A stretch of DNA of 64,000 nt from Chrysomallon squamiferum (GCA_012295275.1 CM022673.1:14434788-14498787), one strand, 5' to 3'; shown: positions 44,583 through 58,007, numbered from the stretch's first letter. Numbers and translations: made by a program. Notes: generated by a model not told the origin, from the letters alone.

Positions 44583-44962
44583 AATAATAATAATAATTTC
44601 TTAATACACCGTTAGTTTTATATTATATTATCATTACAAAATCATATTTTATTTAATTACTTACATGAGTAGGTCACCCAGCCGTTGCTTGGTTCAACCA
44701 AGATATCGTGGTGTACGACGTCGTACACCCGGCAGTTCGACGTCATCTTATTGAAAGAAAATGTTTTGCAGTCAGTTTCTGCGGCACATTTCAAAGCGCA
44801 TTCGATGCGGTCAATGCCAGAAGTTGACGACTTGATGTGGTGCAGACCAACCATGTCAGAGTACATGACTTTTCGGCGGTATTCTGTTTGTGGTGAGCAG
44901 ACCGATGGCTGTAACTTAGCAGAAAAACACGGCAGCAACAGCAATACAAAAAACTGCATCAT
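42403..44962 (-). CDS. Secreted PAN/apple + SEA-like domain protein, copy A
   Basis: Five exons on the - strand: 44962-44665, 44495-44362, 43665-43607, 43312-43170 and 42497-42403. They join in frame to 242 residues and TAA. Residues 1-15 (MMQFFVLLLLPCFSA) are a signal peptide. Residues 16-99 form a PAN/apple-like domain with the Cys pattern ECALKCAAETDC and NCRVYD, usually a protein- or sugar-binding fold. Residues 100-190 resemble a SEA domain: VYDNKLSTAYTKLYDDLHKAV, then FKMMTVRSLNEIEIVFDVTY. The autoproteolysis G-SVVV motif of mucin SEA domains is not evident. The tail is rich in Ser, Thr and Pro (DVTSTPVTREP, GQASTTPM) and no membrane anchor follows. AATAAA hexamers follow the stop within about 25 bp. 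The exon 2 donor could be at 44371 instead of 44362 (same phase). No known orthologue is recognised; an extracellular or mucus-type role is inference. Confidence 0.7.
42520..43110. repeat. CA-rich simple-sequence block in the last intron (also 48060-48665 and 53760-54380)
   Basis: About 600 bp rich in CACACA, ACACGC and CATACA fill the intron between exons 4 and 5 of each gene copy. Many overlapping reading frames (Thr-His or Cys-Val polymers) arise from it and are not genes. Confidence 0.9.
43720..44065. repeat. Degenerate short tandem repeat in intron 2 (also 49315-49640 and 55010-55340)
   Basis: The phrase GATGATTTACTCACT recurs about twenty times at irregular 15-25 bp spacing between exons 2 and 3 of each copy. 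The three copies differ by small deletions in this block. Confidence 0.75.
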
Positions 44963-45450
44963 GGATAAAACTTAGAACAAGAATGTTTGGGTTTTTTTTA
45001 ATTTTTTCAGAGATATCAAATGTTCCTTGCTCTACTACGATTTTGTGTGTAGATTAGACTTTGGTTTTTAGAGATATCGCGTTTGATATCACTTTTTTTT
45101 TTATAAGTGAACAAATTTGACAGGACACACATACAAAATTATGTTCTTCAAAGATAATACGTTTGGCAAAAATCTTCCTTGTTTTTCTTAGATTTTTTTT
45201 TCAAGTGTGAAAATTGGACAGGAGACACATGCACACGTGTCGCAAACTGGTTCCTCTGATTCGTCTGCCAGTAATGAAGCGAATGAACCGAGAACAGACA
45301 GCAGGTCAACCGACCATAGCGAGATCTGCCAACCTGAACTCAGGCTTGGCGATTTATCGACAAAACAACGTCACAAAATCCAGTCAGGGGACACATTAAA
45401 ACGAAAGGGCAGATTGCAAATTAATATATTGTTTAGATAGAGTGGGTAGC

Positions 45451-45457
45451 TTTTATA
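45451..45457 (-). promoter_or_regulatory. TATA box, gene copy A
   Basis: Read on the - strand: CTATAAAAGCT, a consensus TATA box about 490 bp before the start codon. It predicts transcription starting near 45425 and a 5' UTR of about 460 nt with several short upstream reading frames, or one holding an unseen intron. It is kept in all three units. Confidence 0.5.
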
Positions 45458-45664
45458 GAATGCGGTATTTAGTGTAAGCGATGCCAAAACTAAAAGTGAA
45501 ATGAATATTTGAACTGTAAAACCTTCCACTCTCATTACCATTCGAATAAATAATTTGTCAAATAAATGTTGTTATTGCGAATAATGTAACTCTTGTTCCA
45601 GGAGATATAAACAATTTTATTGCATTTTATTTATTCTTATTATCTTTAAGTCACAGCTAGAGAG

Positions 45665-45668
<4 letters not shown>

Positions 45669-45753
<85 letters not shown>
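45669..45753. repeat. (GA)n microsatellite, unit 1 (also 51273-51371 and 57010-57086)
   Basis: A long perfect GA run lies about 200 bp upstream of the TATA box in each of the three duplicated units. Its length differs between units. Confidence 0.98.
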
Positions 45754-45754
<1 letters not shown>

Positions 45755-46029
45755 AAATGCAGACGGAGGACAGTAAACTATATATATATAAATACACATA
45801 CACACATACATACGTACATACACACACACACACACACATGCATACATAGATACACAGTTTGAAGACTAAAGCATACTATTTGGTACAGTGCAACCTAAAA
45901 TTGTGTAATCTCCCTTACACTGTATTCGTTATATCTCGGAGTCGACGAAGAATGAAAAATAGCTTGGTTTGAATTTTCTGTAACTAACAGATAAAATACT
46001 TGAAACGTTTTTCAAATACTTAAGAACAC

Positions 46030-46032
46030 AGA

Positions 46033-46085
<53 letters not shown>
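46030..46085. repeat. (CA)n microsatellite, unit 1
   Basis: A run of about 26 CA dinucleotides. The matching run in unit 2 (51648-51670) is shorter and the one in unit 3 (57360-57410) is interrupted. Confidence 0.95.
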
Positions 46086-46090
<5 letters not shown>

Positions 46091-46364
46091 GTCACAGTCG
46101 ATATCATTTTACGCAGAGAGGTCAAGAATTAATTAAATGAGAGAGAGAGAGACACACACACACACACACAGTTAACCAGAATATAAATACTAGCCATTAT
46201 GTTCAGGTCTAACTATGTTAATCAGTCATGTGCAACCACTGTGCAGACGTCACCAACCATCAAGGATTAATTCTGCAACAAACGGATTACACTAATTACA
46301 TCAGTGTGTATTTAAGCTACATGTGAGAGCAAGATCGAACTTAATGTCAAAAAGCTTATTTCAT

Positions 46365-47860
46365 TTAGTTTCATAGTTCGTATTAACAGTTGTCTCTTCT
46401 TGTACAACAGATGTAGAATCAATAGCAGTGTAATCTTTAGTTTCATAGTTCGTATTAACAGTTGATTTTTCTTGTACAACAGATGTAGAATCAATAGCAG
46501 TGTAATCTTTAGTTTCATAGTTCGTATTAACAGTTGACTTTTCTTGTACAACTGATGTAGAATCAACAGAAGCATAATCTTTAGTTTCATAGTTCGTATT
46601 AACAGTTGACTTTTCTTGTACAACTGATGTAGAATCAACAGCAGCGTAATCTTTAGTTTTATAGTTCAAATTAACAGTTGTCTATTCCTGTGCGACTGGT
46701 GTAGAATCAATATCACCATAATGTTTAGTTTCATAGTTCAAATTAACAGTTGTCTCTTCTTGTGGAACAGATGTAGAATCAATAGCAGTGTAATCTTTAG
46801 TTTCATAGTTAAAATTAACAGCTACCTCTTCTTCTACAATAGACGTAAAATCAATAGCAGTGTAATCTTTTGTTTAATAGTTCAAGTTGACAGCTGTTTC
46901 TTCTGGTACAACAGATGTAGAATCAATAGAAGCGTAATCTTTAGTTTCATAGTTCGTATTAGCAATTATCTCTTCTTGTACAATAGACATAGAATCAATA
47001 GCAGCTTAATCTTTAGTTTCATAGTTCGTATTAGCAATTATCTCTTCTTGTACAGTAGATGTAGAATCAATAGCAGTGTAATCTTTAGTTTCATAGCTCG
47101 AAGTAACAGTTATCTCTTCTTGTACAATAGACATAGAATCAATAGAAGCGTAATCTTTGGTTCATAGTTAAAATTAACAGCTATCTCTTCTTGTTCAATA
47201 GACGAATATTAATAGCATTGTAATCTTTAGTTTCATAGTTCGTATTCACAGTTATCTCTTCTTGTACAATAGACGTATAATCAATAGCAGTGTAATCTTC
47301 AGTTTCATAGTTCGAATTAACAGTTATCTCTTCTTGTGCAACTGATGTAGAATCAATAGCAGCGTAATCTTTAGTTTCATAGTTCGAAGTAACAGTTATC
47401 TCTTCTTGTACAATAGAGGTAGAATCAATAGCACCGTAATGTTTAGTTTGATAGTTCGTATTAACAGTTGTCTCTTGTTGGACAACTGATGTACAATCAA
47501 TAGCAGCGTAGTCTTTAGTTTCATAGTTCAAATTAACAGTTGTCTCTTCTTGTGCAACAGATGTAGAATCAATAGAAGCGTAATCTTTAGTTTCATAGTT
47601 CGTATTGAGAGTTATCTCTTCGTGTACAACTGATGTACAATCAATAGAAGCGTATCTTTAGTTTCATAGTTCAAGTTATCAGTTTTTATTGGTTCCACAA
47701 CAGATGTGGGAGTTGTTATTTTCAGATATGAGTTTTAAGGTTGTCACTTCTAGTATTGATGTAGAATCATTAGCAGTGAAGTACAAGTCGTACTTCGTGT
47801 TAACGGTTCGCACTACAACAGAACATGCAGAATCTATAGCAGTGATTTATTAATAGATTT
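46365..47860 (-). repeat. 69-bp minisatellite array B (coding-like)
   Basis: About 20 units of the same NYETKDYTAIDSTS family as array A. The - strand frame is broken by stops, for example a TAA in the unit near 47006 and one near 46874, and by frameshifts near 47160 and 47655. It sits between the promoter side of gene copy A and the 3' end of gene copy B. Confidence 0.9.
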
Positions 47861-47980
47861 CAGAATTATTATTTTATCATGATAAATATCCTATTCTAAT
47901 TTATTTTCGTTGTCATAGCAACTCGTTTTTCTTACATTGGCGTGGTGGATGCTTATTGTTGTATTGGTGGTGAGGGGGGC

Positions 47981-49158
47981 TCACTCTGGCATGGGGGGCT
48001 CACTTGTGCCGAGGGTAGAAGAATCGTCACCTGATTAAAAATAAAATAGTAAATACATGTTCCTCATATGAGACAGTCACACGCATAGTCATAAGTAAAT
48101 ATGTAAAGTCTACACACGCAATACACAAACACAGGCAATACCACACACACAGTGGTTTACACGCACTGAAACTCACTTACTCAGACAAACTTGTAAATAT
48201 GTGTATAAACACACACACACACATACACAAAGCACATATGTATGTACTTAAACATATGTAAATACAAAAGCATAAACACACACACGTTTTAATATATTTT
48301 TTCACACGTAAACACACGCAAGTTCCATATCCATCCAAACGTACACATGGAGGACTTGACTGCATACGGTCGCGTACACATATGGTAACACTCGCTTATT
48401 CAAGCAAACACACGTTCGTTCATTCGCAACAAACACACGCATACACTCTTACATTTACTTTCATCAATACTAGCACGCACACGCAGGCAGACACTCTCAT
48501 TATACCCAACTTCGCACATGTACACGCACATACACATTCATCTACATACACACACACACACATCACGTACGTCCACAGATACATAAAATCACGTTCATTC
48601 ATACGCGCATAGGCGGTACACGCGCACACCCATCCTTTCATAAACACACACACACACACACACTTGCTCACGCCCAGTTATTGCATGTACTAAAGGAAAA
48701 CAACAGGATGATGTTGTAGAACATAAAAAACTGAACCTTTAGCCAGAAGGCCTTCGATAAAGGCCGGCCCCACCTGTAACGCCCCCGAGTTTATCAGGTA
48801 AACAGCAGTTAGGAAGGTTTTCTGTCGAGATAGCGTGGGAGGAACTGTATACGTGACATCAAACACAATCTCAGTTTCGCTGTAAACAACAACAATAAAA
48901 ATTAAGAAAAAACCCCAACAAAAATACATAGAGAAGAAGATAAAAATTGTAAAAATAGATACCATTGTTAGTATTAGTATTAGTACTAGTTTTAGTTTTA
49001 GTATTAGTTATAGTAGTAATAATATTGTATTATAATTTCATTCAATAAAAACGGTAAAATTAGATACCATAAATTATTATTATTATTATTGTTTTTATTA
49101 TCATTATTGTTATTGTTATTGTTATTGTTATTTTTATTATTGTTATTGTTATTATTAC

Positions 49159-49199
<41 letters not shown>

Positions 49200-50122
49200 T
49201 TACTTACTTAAGTGTTCGGATTGTCATCGTTTTAAATTTAGGCACCATCGACATTCTTTTTACGAGCTTAAAAATAAGAGAAAAAACATATTTCAAGGCA
49301 AATTATTTATCACTAACGTTTTACTCACTGGGATCTACTCATTAATGTTCTACTCACTGACAATGATAAGTATACTCAGTAATAAACTAATGCTTGATAA
49401 AAATGTGCTCACTGATTATGTATTCACTGATTATTTAATCGTTCATGAATATTTTACTCGCGCATGATTTGCTCAGTGATGATTTATTTCCTGATCGTTT
49501 ACTCACTGATGATTATTACCAAGGATGATTTGCATATTGATGATTTATTCACAGATTTACTCACTGATGATCGATGATTTACTCTCGGATAATTTAGGCA
49601 CTTGAGATTTACTCACAGAAAACGTAGTGATAATTTACTAACAAAAATTACAGAGCAGTTCGAAAACGACGAAATTTAATACTAAATAATTCCGTTTATT
49701 GTTATTATTATTACCATCATTATATAATAACAACAATAATAGTAATGATTATGACGATCATGACGATCATTATTGTTATTATTATTATTTTTTTATCTGT
49801 ACTAAAGATAATTTGAGTTACATACATGATTAAGATAATTTATTAGAAAAAAAGCTTTTCAAGTCGTTGTTTTTTTTCGAACTTTAGACTGAGATAATTT
49901 TAGTTGTTTGGCAATGCTACATCACGAGTTACTGTTTTTACCGCCTTGTGCATGTCGTCGTACAGCGTCGTGTACGCTGTGGAAAGTTTGTTGTCGTAGA
50001 CTGGTATCCAATGAAACAGCAGACTTATCACTCCCGTTGTGTTGTAGGGATCTTCATTTAATTTAGCTGCAAAATAGTAATAATAATAATGATTTTAACA
50101 ATAACATCATCAGTAACTTCAA

Positions 50123-50174
<52 letters not shown>

Positions 50175-50567
50175 AATAATAATAATAATAATAATAATAA
50201 TTTCTTAATACACCGTTAGTTTTATCATTATATTATCATTACAAAATCATATTTTATTTAATTACTTACATGAGTAGGTCACCCAGCCGTTGCTTGGTTC
50301 AACCAAGATATCGTGGTGTACGACGTCGTACACCCGGCAGTTCGACGTCATCTTATTGAAAGAAAATGTTTTGCAGTCAGTTTCTGCGGCACATTTCAAA
50401 GCGCATTCGATGCGGTCAATGCCAGAAGTTGACGACTTGATGTGGTGCAGACCAACCATGTCAGAGTACATGACTTTTCGGCGGTATTCTGTTTGTGGTG
50501 AGCAGACCGATGGCTGTAACTTAGCAGAAAAACACGGCAGCAACAGCAATACAAAAAACTGCATCAT
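47981..50567 (-). CDS. Secreted PAN/apple + SEA-like domain protein, copy B (C-terminally truncated)
   Basis: Same structure as copy A: exons 50567-50270, 50066-49933, 49266-49208, 48879-48737 and 48030-47981. The signal peptide and PAN-like exon encode the same protein as copy A. The SEA-like part carries substitutions shared with copy C (KRMSMVPKFKTMTIRTLNETE). The last exon starts DDSSTLGTSEPPMPE and then meets TGA at 47983-47981. The intact copies instead read on for another 16-18 residues to a TAA at the position matching 47932. Relative to copy C the exon has also lost two bases net. The loss removes only the Ser/Thr/Pro-rich tail, so the product may still fold and be secreted. Alternatively this copy is starting to decay. 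Confidence 0.65.
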
Positions 50568-51055
50568 GGATAAAACTTAGAACAAGAATGTTTGGGGTTT
50601 TTTTAATTTTTTCAGAGATATCAAATGTTCCTTGCTCTACTACGATTTTGTGTGTAGATTAGACTTTGGTTTTTAGAGATATCGCGTTTGATATCACTTT
50701 TTTTTTTATAAGTGAACAAATTTGACAGGACACACATACAAAATTATGTTCTTCAAAGATAATACGTTTGGCAAAAATCTTCCTTGTTTTTCTTAGATTT
50801 TTTTTTCAAGTGTGAAAATTGGACAGGAGACACATGCACACGTGTCGCAAACTGGTTCCTCTGATTCGTCTGCCAGTAATGAAGCGAATGAACCGAGAAC
50901 AGACAGCAGGTCAACCGACCATAGCGAGATCTGCCAACCTGAACTCAGGCTTGGCGATTTATCGACAAAACAACGTCACAAAATCCAGTCAGGGGACACA
51001 TTAAAAGGAAAGGGCAGATTGCAAATTAATATATTGTTTAGATAGAGTGGGTAGC

Positions 51056-51062
51056 TTTTATA
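51056..51062 (-). promoter_or_regulatory. TATA box, gene copy B
   Basis: Same CTATAAAAGCT (- strand) as in unit 1, about 490 bp before the start codon of copy B. Confidence 0.5.
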
Positions 51063-51269
51063 GAATGCGGTATTTAGTGTAAGCGATGCCAAAACTAAAA
51101 GTGAAATGAATATTTGAACTGTAAAACCTTCCACTCTCATTACCATTCGAATAAATAATTTGTCAAATAAATGTTGTTATTGCGAATAATGTAACTCTTG
51201 TTCCAGGAGATATAAACAATTTTATTGCATTTTATTTATTCTTATTATCTTTAAGTCACAGCTAGAGAG

Positions 51270-51373
<104 letters not shown>

Positions 51374-51960
51374 AAATGCAGACGGAGAACAGTAAACTAT
51401 ATATATATAAATACACATACACACATACATACGTACATACACACACACATGCATACATAGATACACAGTTTGAAGACTAAAGCATACTATTTGGTACAGT
51501 GCAACCTAAAATTGTGTAATCTCCCTTACACTGTGTTCGTTATATCTCGGAGTCGACGAAGAATGAAAAATAGCTTGGTTTGAATTTTCTGTAACTAACA
51601 GATAAAATACTTGAAACGTTTTTCAAATACTTAAGAACACAGACAAACACACACACACACACACACACACTCACAAACACAGTCACAGTCGATATCATTT
51701 TACGCAGAGAGGTCAAGAATTAATTAAATGAGAGAGAGAGAGAGAGAGACACACACACACACACACAATTAACCAGAATATAAATACTAGCCAGTATGTT
51801 CAGGTCTAACTATGTTAATCAGTCATGTGCAACCACTGTGAAGACGTCACCAACCATCAAGGATTAATTCTGCAACAAACGGATTACACTAATTACATCA
51901 GTGTGTATTTAAGCTACATGTGAAAGCAAGATCGAACTTAATGTCAAAAAGCTTATTTCA

Positions 51961-53520
51961 TTTAGTTTCATAGTTCGTATTAACAGTTGTCTCTTCTTGT
52001 ACAACAGATGTAGAATCAATAGCAGTGTAATCTTTAGTTTCATAGTTCGTATTAACAATTGATTTTTCTTGTACAACAGATGTAGAATCAATAGCAGTGT
52101 AATCTTTAGTTTCATAGTTCGTATTAACAGTTGACTTTTCTTGTACAACTGATGTAGAATCAACAGAAGCATAATCTTTAGTTTCATAGTTCGTATTAAC
52201 AGTTATCTCTTTTTGTACAATAGACGTAGAATCAATACCAGCGTAATCTTTAGTTTTATAGTTCAAATTAACAGTTGTCTATTCCTGTGCGACTGGTGTA
52301 GAATCAATATCACCATAATGTTTAGTTTCATAGTTAAAATTAACAGCTATCTCTTCTTCTACAATAGACGTAAAATCAATAGCAGTGTAATCTTTTGTTT
52401 GATAGTTCAAGTTGACAGCTGTTTCTTCTGGTACAACAGATGTAGAATCAATAGAAGCGTAATCTTTAGTTTCATAGCTCGAAGTAACAGTTATCTCTTC
52501 TTGTACAATAGACATAGAATCAATAGCAGCTTAATCTTTAGTTTCATAGTTCGTATTAGCAATTATCTCTTCTTGTACAGTAGATGTAGAATCAATAGCA
52601 GTGTAATCTTTAGTTTCATAGTTCGTATTAACAGTTATCTCTTCTTGTACAATAGACGTAGAATCAATAGAAGCGTAATCTTTAGTTTCATAGTTCGTAT
52701 TCACAGTTATCTCTTCTTCTACAATAGACGTAGAATCAATAGCAGTGTAATCTTCAGTTTCATAGTTAAAATTAACAGCTACCTCTTCTTCTACAATAGA
52801 CGTAGAATCAATAGCAGTGTAATATTTTGTTTCATAGTTCAAGCTGACAGCTGTTTCTTCTGGTAGAACAGACGTAGAATCAATAGAAGCTTAATCTTTA
52901 GTTTCGTAGTTCGAATTAACAGTTATCTCTTCTTGTACAATAGACGTAGATTCAATAGCAGTATAATCTTTAGTTTCATAGTTAAAATTAACAGTTGTCT
53001 CTTCTTGTGCAACTGATGTAGAATCAATAGCAGCGTAATCTTTAGTTTCATAGTTCGTATTGACAGTTGTCTCTTCGTGTACAACTGATGTAAAATCATT
53101 AGAAGCGTAATCTTTAGTTTCATAGTTCGAAGTAACAGTTGTCTCTTGTTGTACAACTGATGTACAATCAATAGCAGCGTAGTCTTTAGTTTCATAGTTC
53201 AAATTAACAGTTGTCTCTTCTTGTGCAACAGATGTAGAATCAATAGAAGCATAATCTTTAGTTTCATAGTTCGTATTGAGAGTTATCTCTTCGTGTACAA
53301 CTGATGTACAATCAATAGAAGCGTATCTTTAGTTTCATAGTTCAAGTTATCAGTTTTTATTGGTTCCACAACAGATGTGGGAGTTGTTATTTTCAGATAT
53401 GAGTTTTAAGGTTGTCACTTCTAGTATTGATGTAGAATCAGTAGCAGTGAAGTGCAAGTCGGACTTCGTGTTAACGGTTCGCACTACAACAGAACATGCA
53501 GAATCTATAGCAGTGATTTA
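51961..53520 (-). repeat. 69-bp minisatellite array C (coding-like)
   Basis: About 21 units of the NYETKDYTAIDSTS family. Two - strand runs of just over 100 codons are open (53202-52891 and 52842-52531), separated by TAA-containing units in which GATTAAGC replaces the usual GATTACGC. Unit order differs from array B by insertions and deletions, showing continuing turnover. Confidence 0.9.
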
Positions 53521-53630
53521 TTAATACATTTCAGAATTATTATTTTATCATGAAATTATTATTTTATCAAATTTTAATAAATATCCTTTTATTCTATTTT
53601 TATTTTCGTTGTCATAGCAACTCGTTTTTC

Positions 53631-54857
53631 TTACATTGGCGTGGTGGATGCTTGTCCTGTTGTATTGGTGGTGAGGGGACTCCTAACTGGCATGGGGGGC
53701 TCACTTGTGCCGAGGGTAGAAGAATCGTCACCTGATTAAAAATAAAATAATAAATACATGTTCCTCATATGAGACAGTCACACGCATAGTCATAAGTAAA
53801 TATGTAAAGTCTACACACGCAATAACAAACACAGGCAATACCACACACACAGTGGTTTATACACGCACTGAAACTCACTTACTCAGACAAACTTGTAAAT
53901 ATGTGTATAAACACACACACACACACACAAAGCACATATGTATGTACTTAAACATATGTAAATACAAAAGCATAAACACACACACGTTTTAATATATTTT
54001 TTCACACGTAAACACACGCAAGTTCCATATCCATCCAAACGTACACATGGAGGACTTGACTGCATACGGTCGCGTACACATATGGTAACACTCGCTTATT
54101 CAAGCAAACACACGTTCGTTCATTCGCAACAAACACACGCATACACTCTTACATTTACTTTCATCAATACTAGCACGCACACACGCAGGCAGACACTCTC
54201 ATTATACCCAACTTCGCACATGTACACGCACATACACATTCATCTACATACACACACACACACACGCACACATCACGTACGTCCACAGATACATAAAATC
54301 ACGTTCATTCATACGCGCATAGGCGGTACACGCGCACACCCATCCTTTCATAAACACACACACACACACTTGCTCACGCCCAGTTATTGCATGTACTAAA
54401 GGAAAACAACAGGATGATGTTGTAGAACATAAAAAACTGAACCTTTAGCCAGAAGGCCTTCGATAAAGGCCGGCCCCACCTGTAACGCCCCCGAGTTTAT
54501 CAGGTAAACAGCAGTTAGGAAGGTTTTCTGTCGAGATAGCGTGGGAGGAACTGTATACGTGACATCAAACACAATCTCAGTTTCGCTGTAAACAACAACA
54601 ATAAAAATTAAGAAAAAAACCAACAAAAATACATAGAGAAGAAGATAAAAATTGTAAAAATAGATACCATTGTTAGTATTAGTATTAGTACTAGTTTTAG
54701 TTTTAGTATTAGTTATAGTAGTAATAATATTGTATTATAATTTCATTCAATAAAAACGGTAAAATTAGATACCATAAATTATTATTATTATTATTGTTTT
54801 TATTATCATTATTGTTATTGTTATTGTTATTTTTATTATTGTTATTGTTATTATTAC

Positions 54858-54889
<32 letters not shown>

Positions 54890-55823
54890 TTACTTACTTA
54901 AGTGTTCGGATTGTCATCGTTTTAAATTTAGGCACCATCGACATTCTTTTTACGAGCTTAAAAATAAGAGAAAAAACATATTTCAAGGCAAATTATTTAT
55001 CACTAACGTTTTACTCACTGGGATCTACTCATTAATGTTCTACTCACTGACAATGATAAGTATACTCAGTAATAAACTAATGCTTGATAAAAATGTGCTC
55101 ACTGATTATGTATTCACTGATTATTTAATCGTTGATGAATATTTTACTCGCGCATGATTTGCTTTACAGTGATTTACTTTAATGATTTCCCTGATCGTTT
55201 ACTCACTGATGATTATTACCAAGGATGATTTGCATATTGATGATTTATTCACAGATTTACTCACTGATGATCGATGATTTACTCTCGGATAATTTAGGCA
55301 CTTGAGATTTACTCACAGAAAACGTAGTGATAATTTACTAACAAAAATTACAGAGCAGTTCGAAAACGACGAAATTTAATACTAAATAATTCCGTTTATT
55401 GTTATTATTATTACCATCATTATATAATAACAACAATAATAGTAATAATTATGACGATCATGACGATCATTATTGTTATTATTATTATTTTTTTATCTGT
55501 ACTAAAGATAATTTGAGTTACATACATGATTAAGATAATTTATTAGAAAAAAAGCTTTTCAAGTCGTTGTTTTTTTTTCGAACTTTAGACTGAGATAATT
55601 TTAGTTGTTTGGCAATGCTACATCACGAGTTACTGTTTTTACCGCCTTGTGCAGGTCGTCGTACAGCGTCGTGTACGCTGTGGAAAGTTTGTTGTCGTAG
55701 ACTGGTATCCAATGAAACAGCAGACTTATCACTCCCGTTGTGTTGTAGGGATCTCCATTTAATTTAGCTGCAAAATAGTAGTAATAATAATAATTTTAAC
55801 AATAACGTCATCAGTAACTTGAA

Positions 55824-55920
<97 letters not shown>

Positions 55921-56285
55921 TTCTTAATACACCGTTAGTTTTATATTATATTATCATTACAAAATCATATTTTATTTAATTACTTACATGAGTAGGTCAC
56001 CCAGCCGTTACTTGGTTCAACCAAGATATCGTGGTGTACGACGTCGTACACCCGGCAGTTCGACGTCATCTTATTGAAAGAAAATGTTTTGCAGTCAGTT
56101 TCTGCGGCACATTTCAAAGCGCATTCGATGCGGTCAGTGCCAGAAGTTGACGACTTGATGTGGTGCAGACCAACCATGTCAGAGTACATGACTTTTCGGC
56201 GGTATTCTGTTTGTGGTGAGCAGACCGATGGCTGTAACTTGGCAGAAAAACACGGCAGCAACAGCAACACAAAAAACTCCATCAT
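53631..56285 (-). CDS. Secreted PAN/apple + SEA-like domain protein, copy C
   Basis: Five exons: 56285-55988, 55767-55634, 54956-54898, 54585-54443 and 53731-53631. They join in frame to 244 residues plus TAA. The start is the pair of ATG codons at 56285-56280; an upstream TTG in the same frame is not a plausible start. The protein differs from copy A at residue 3 (Glu for Gln), in exon 2 (NGD for NED; YTTLYDD for YTKLYDD), across exon 3, and most in the tail, which reads DDSSTLGTSEPPMP, then TTNTTGQASTTPM with an N-glycosylation motif. The PAN-like exon is nearly unchanged between copies and the tail is the fastest-changing part. AATAAA follows the stop by about 20 bp. Confidence 0.7.
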
Positions 56286-56800
56286 GGACAAAACTTTAAA
56301 TTTAGAACAACAATGTTTTTTTTTTTTTTTTTTTTTTTTTTTTTGTATTTATTTCTTCAGAGATATCAAATGTTCATTGCTCTACAACGATTTTGTGTGA
56401 AAATTAGACTTGTAGTTTTTAGAGATATCACGTTTGATATCACGTTTTTCTTTTTGAGTGAACAAATTTGAGACGATCCACATACAAGGTTATGTTCTTC
56501 AAAGATAACACGTTTGGCAAAAATCTTCCTGGTTTTTCTTAGATTTTTTTTCAAGTGTGAAAATTGGACAGGAGACACATGCACACGTGTCGCAAACTGG
56601 TTCCTCTGATTCGTCTGCCAGTGATGAAGCGAATGAACCGAGAACATACAGCAGGTCAACCGACCATAGCGAGATCTGCCAACCTGAACTCAGGCTTGGC
56701 GATTTATCGACAAAACAACGTCACAAAATCCAGTCAGGGGACACATTAAAAGGAAAGGGCAGATTGCAAATTAATATATTGTTTAGATAGAGTGGGTAGC

Positions 56801-56807
56801 TTTTATA
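56801..56807 (-). promoter_or_regulatory. TATA box, gene copy C
   Basis: Same CTATAAAAGCT (- strand) as in units 1 and 2, about 515 bp before the start codon of copy C. Confidence 0.5.
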
Positions 56808-57008
56808 GAATGCAGTATTTAGTGTAAGCGATGCCAAAACTAAAAGTGAAATGAATATTTGAACTGTAAGACCTTCCACTGTCATTACCATTTGTATAAA
56901 TAATTTGTCACAGTCAAATAAATGTTGTTATTGCTGGATATGTGACTCCCGTTCCAGGAGATAGAAACAATTTTATTGCATTTTATTTATTCTTATTATC
57001 TTTATGTC

Positions 57009-57088
<80 letters not shown>

Positions 57089-57466
57089 AAGTACAGTCTG
57101 GGAACTGTCAGCTATATATATATATAAATACTCACACACACAAACACACATACACACACACACACACAAACACATGCGTCATTCACACATAGTTTGATGA
57201 CTAAAGCACAAAATTTCGTACAGTGGAACCTAAAACTGTGTTATCTCCCTTACACTGTGTTCGTTATATCTCTGTGTCGACGAAGAATGAAAAATAGCTT
57301 GGTTTGAAGTTTCGGTAACGAACATTTAAAATACTTGAAAGGTTTTTCAAATACTTAAGAACACACACATACACACACACATATTCACACACATATACAC
57401 ACTCACAAACACAGTCACAGTCGATATGATTTTATGCGGAGAGGTCAAGAATTTATTAAATGAAAG

Positions 57467-57470
<4 letters not shown>

Positions 57471-57551
<81 letters not shown>
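57471..57551. repeat. (GA)n microsatellite near the outer edge of unit 3
   Basis: A long perfect GA run. The matching place in units 1 and 2 has only a short GA run followed by CA, so this run expanded in unit 3 alone. Confidence 0.97.
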
Positions 57552-57554
<3 letters not shown>

Positions 57555-57825
57555 TACAATTAACCAGAATATAATTACTAGCCAGTATGTTCAGGTCTAA
57601 CTATGTTAATCAGTCATGTGCAACCACTGTGAAGACATCACCAACCATGAAGGATTAATTCTGCAACAAACGGATTACACTAATTCCATCAGGGTGTCTT
57701 TAAGATACATCTGATAGCAAGATCGTACTTAATATCAAAACACTAACGCTTATTTCATTTAAAAACTTTTACAGTTGCGTTTAAACCTAATTGTAGCTCT
57801 GTGCTGCAATTTTCCGTTTATTTAC

Positions 57826-58007
57826 CTCAAATTAATTCCCTTTGATTTTGCCCGAAACGTAATTTGATCAAAGTTTTTTATTGGCAAACTGACAATAGTA
57901 ATAAAGTGTATGTTGTTGAACAATTCCCGAGCGGCAAAACCGAGTCTGTATAATACAGTTAACTGAGGGCGATTCAAAGCAGGCTTCACGTATGGCGCAC
58001 AAAACAT
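57826..58007 (-). other. Candidate coding exon of unknown function
   Basis: From an ATG at 58007 the - strand is open for 60 codons (starting MFCAPYVKPALNRPQ) up to a good donor GAG|GTAAAT at 57826/57825. The composition is balanced and not repetitive, unlike most frames here. It begins about 40 bp from the 51-bp CRE-like array. No homologue or partner exon is recognised, so it may be chance. Confidence 0.2.

Noticed and set aside
45207-45440. 77-codon + strand frame conserved in all three units (also 50812-51045 and 56557-56790)
   Set aside because: Conservation follows from the recent duplication. The region lies between the TATA box and the start codon of the - strand gene, so it is better explained as 5' UTR. 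Two substitutions change residues without any sign of constraint.
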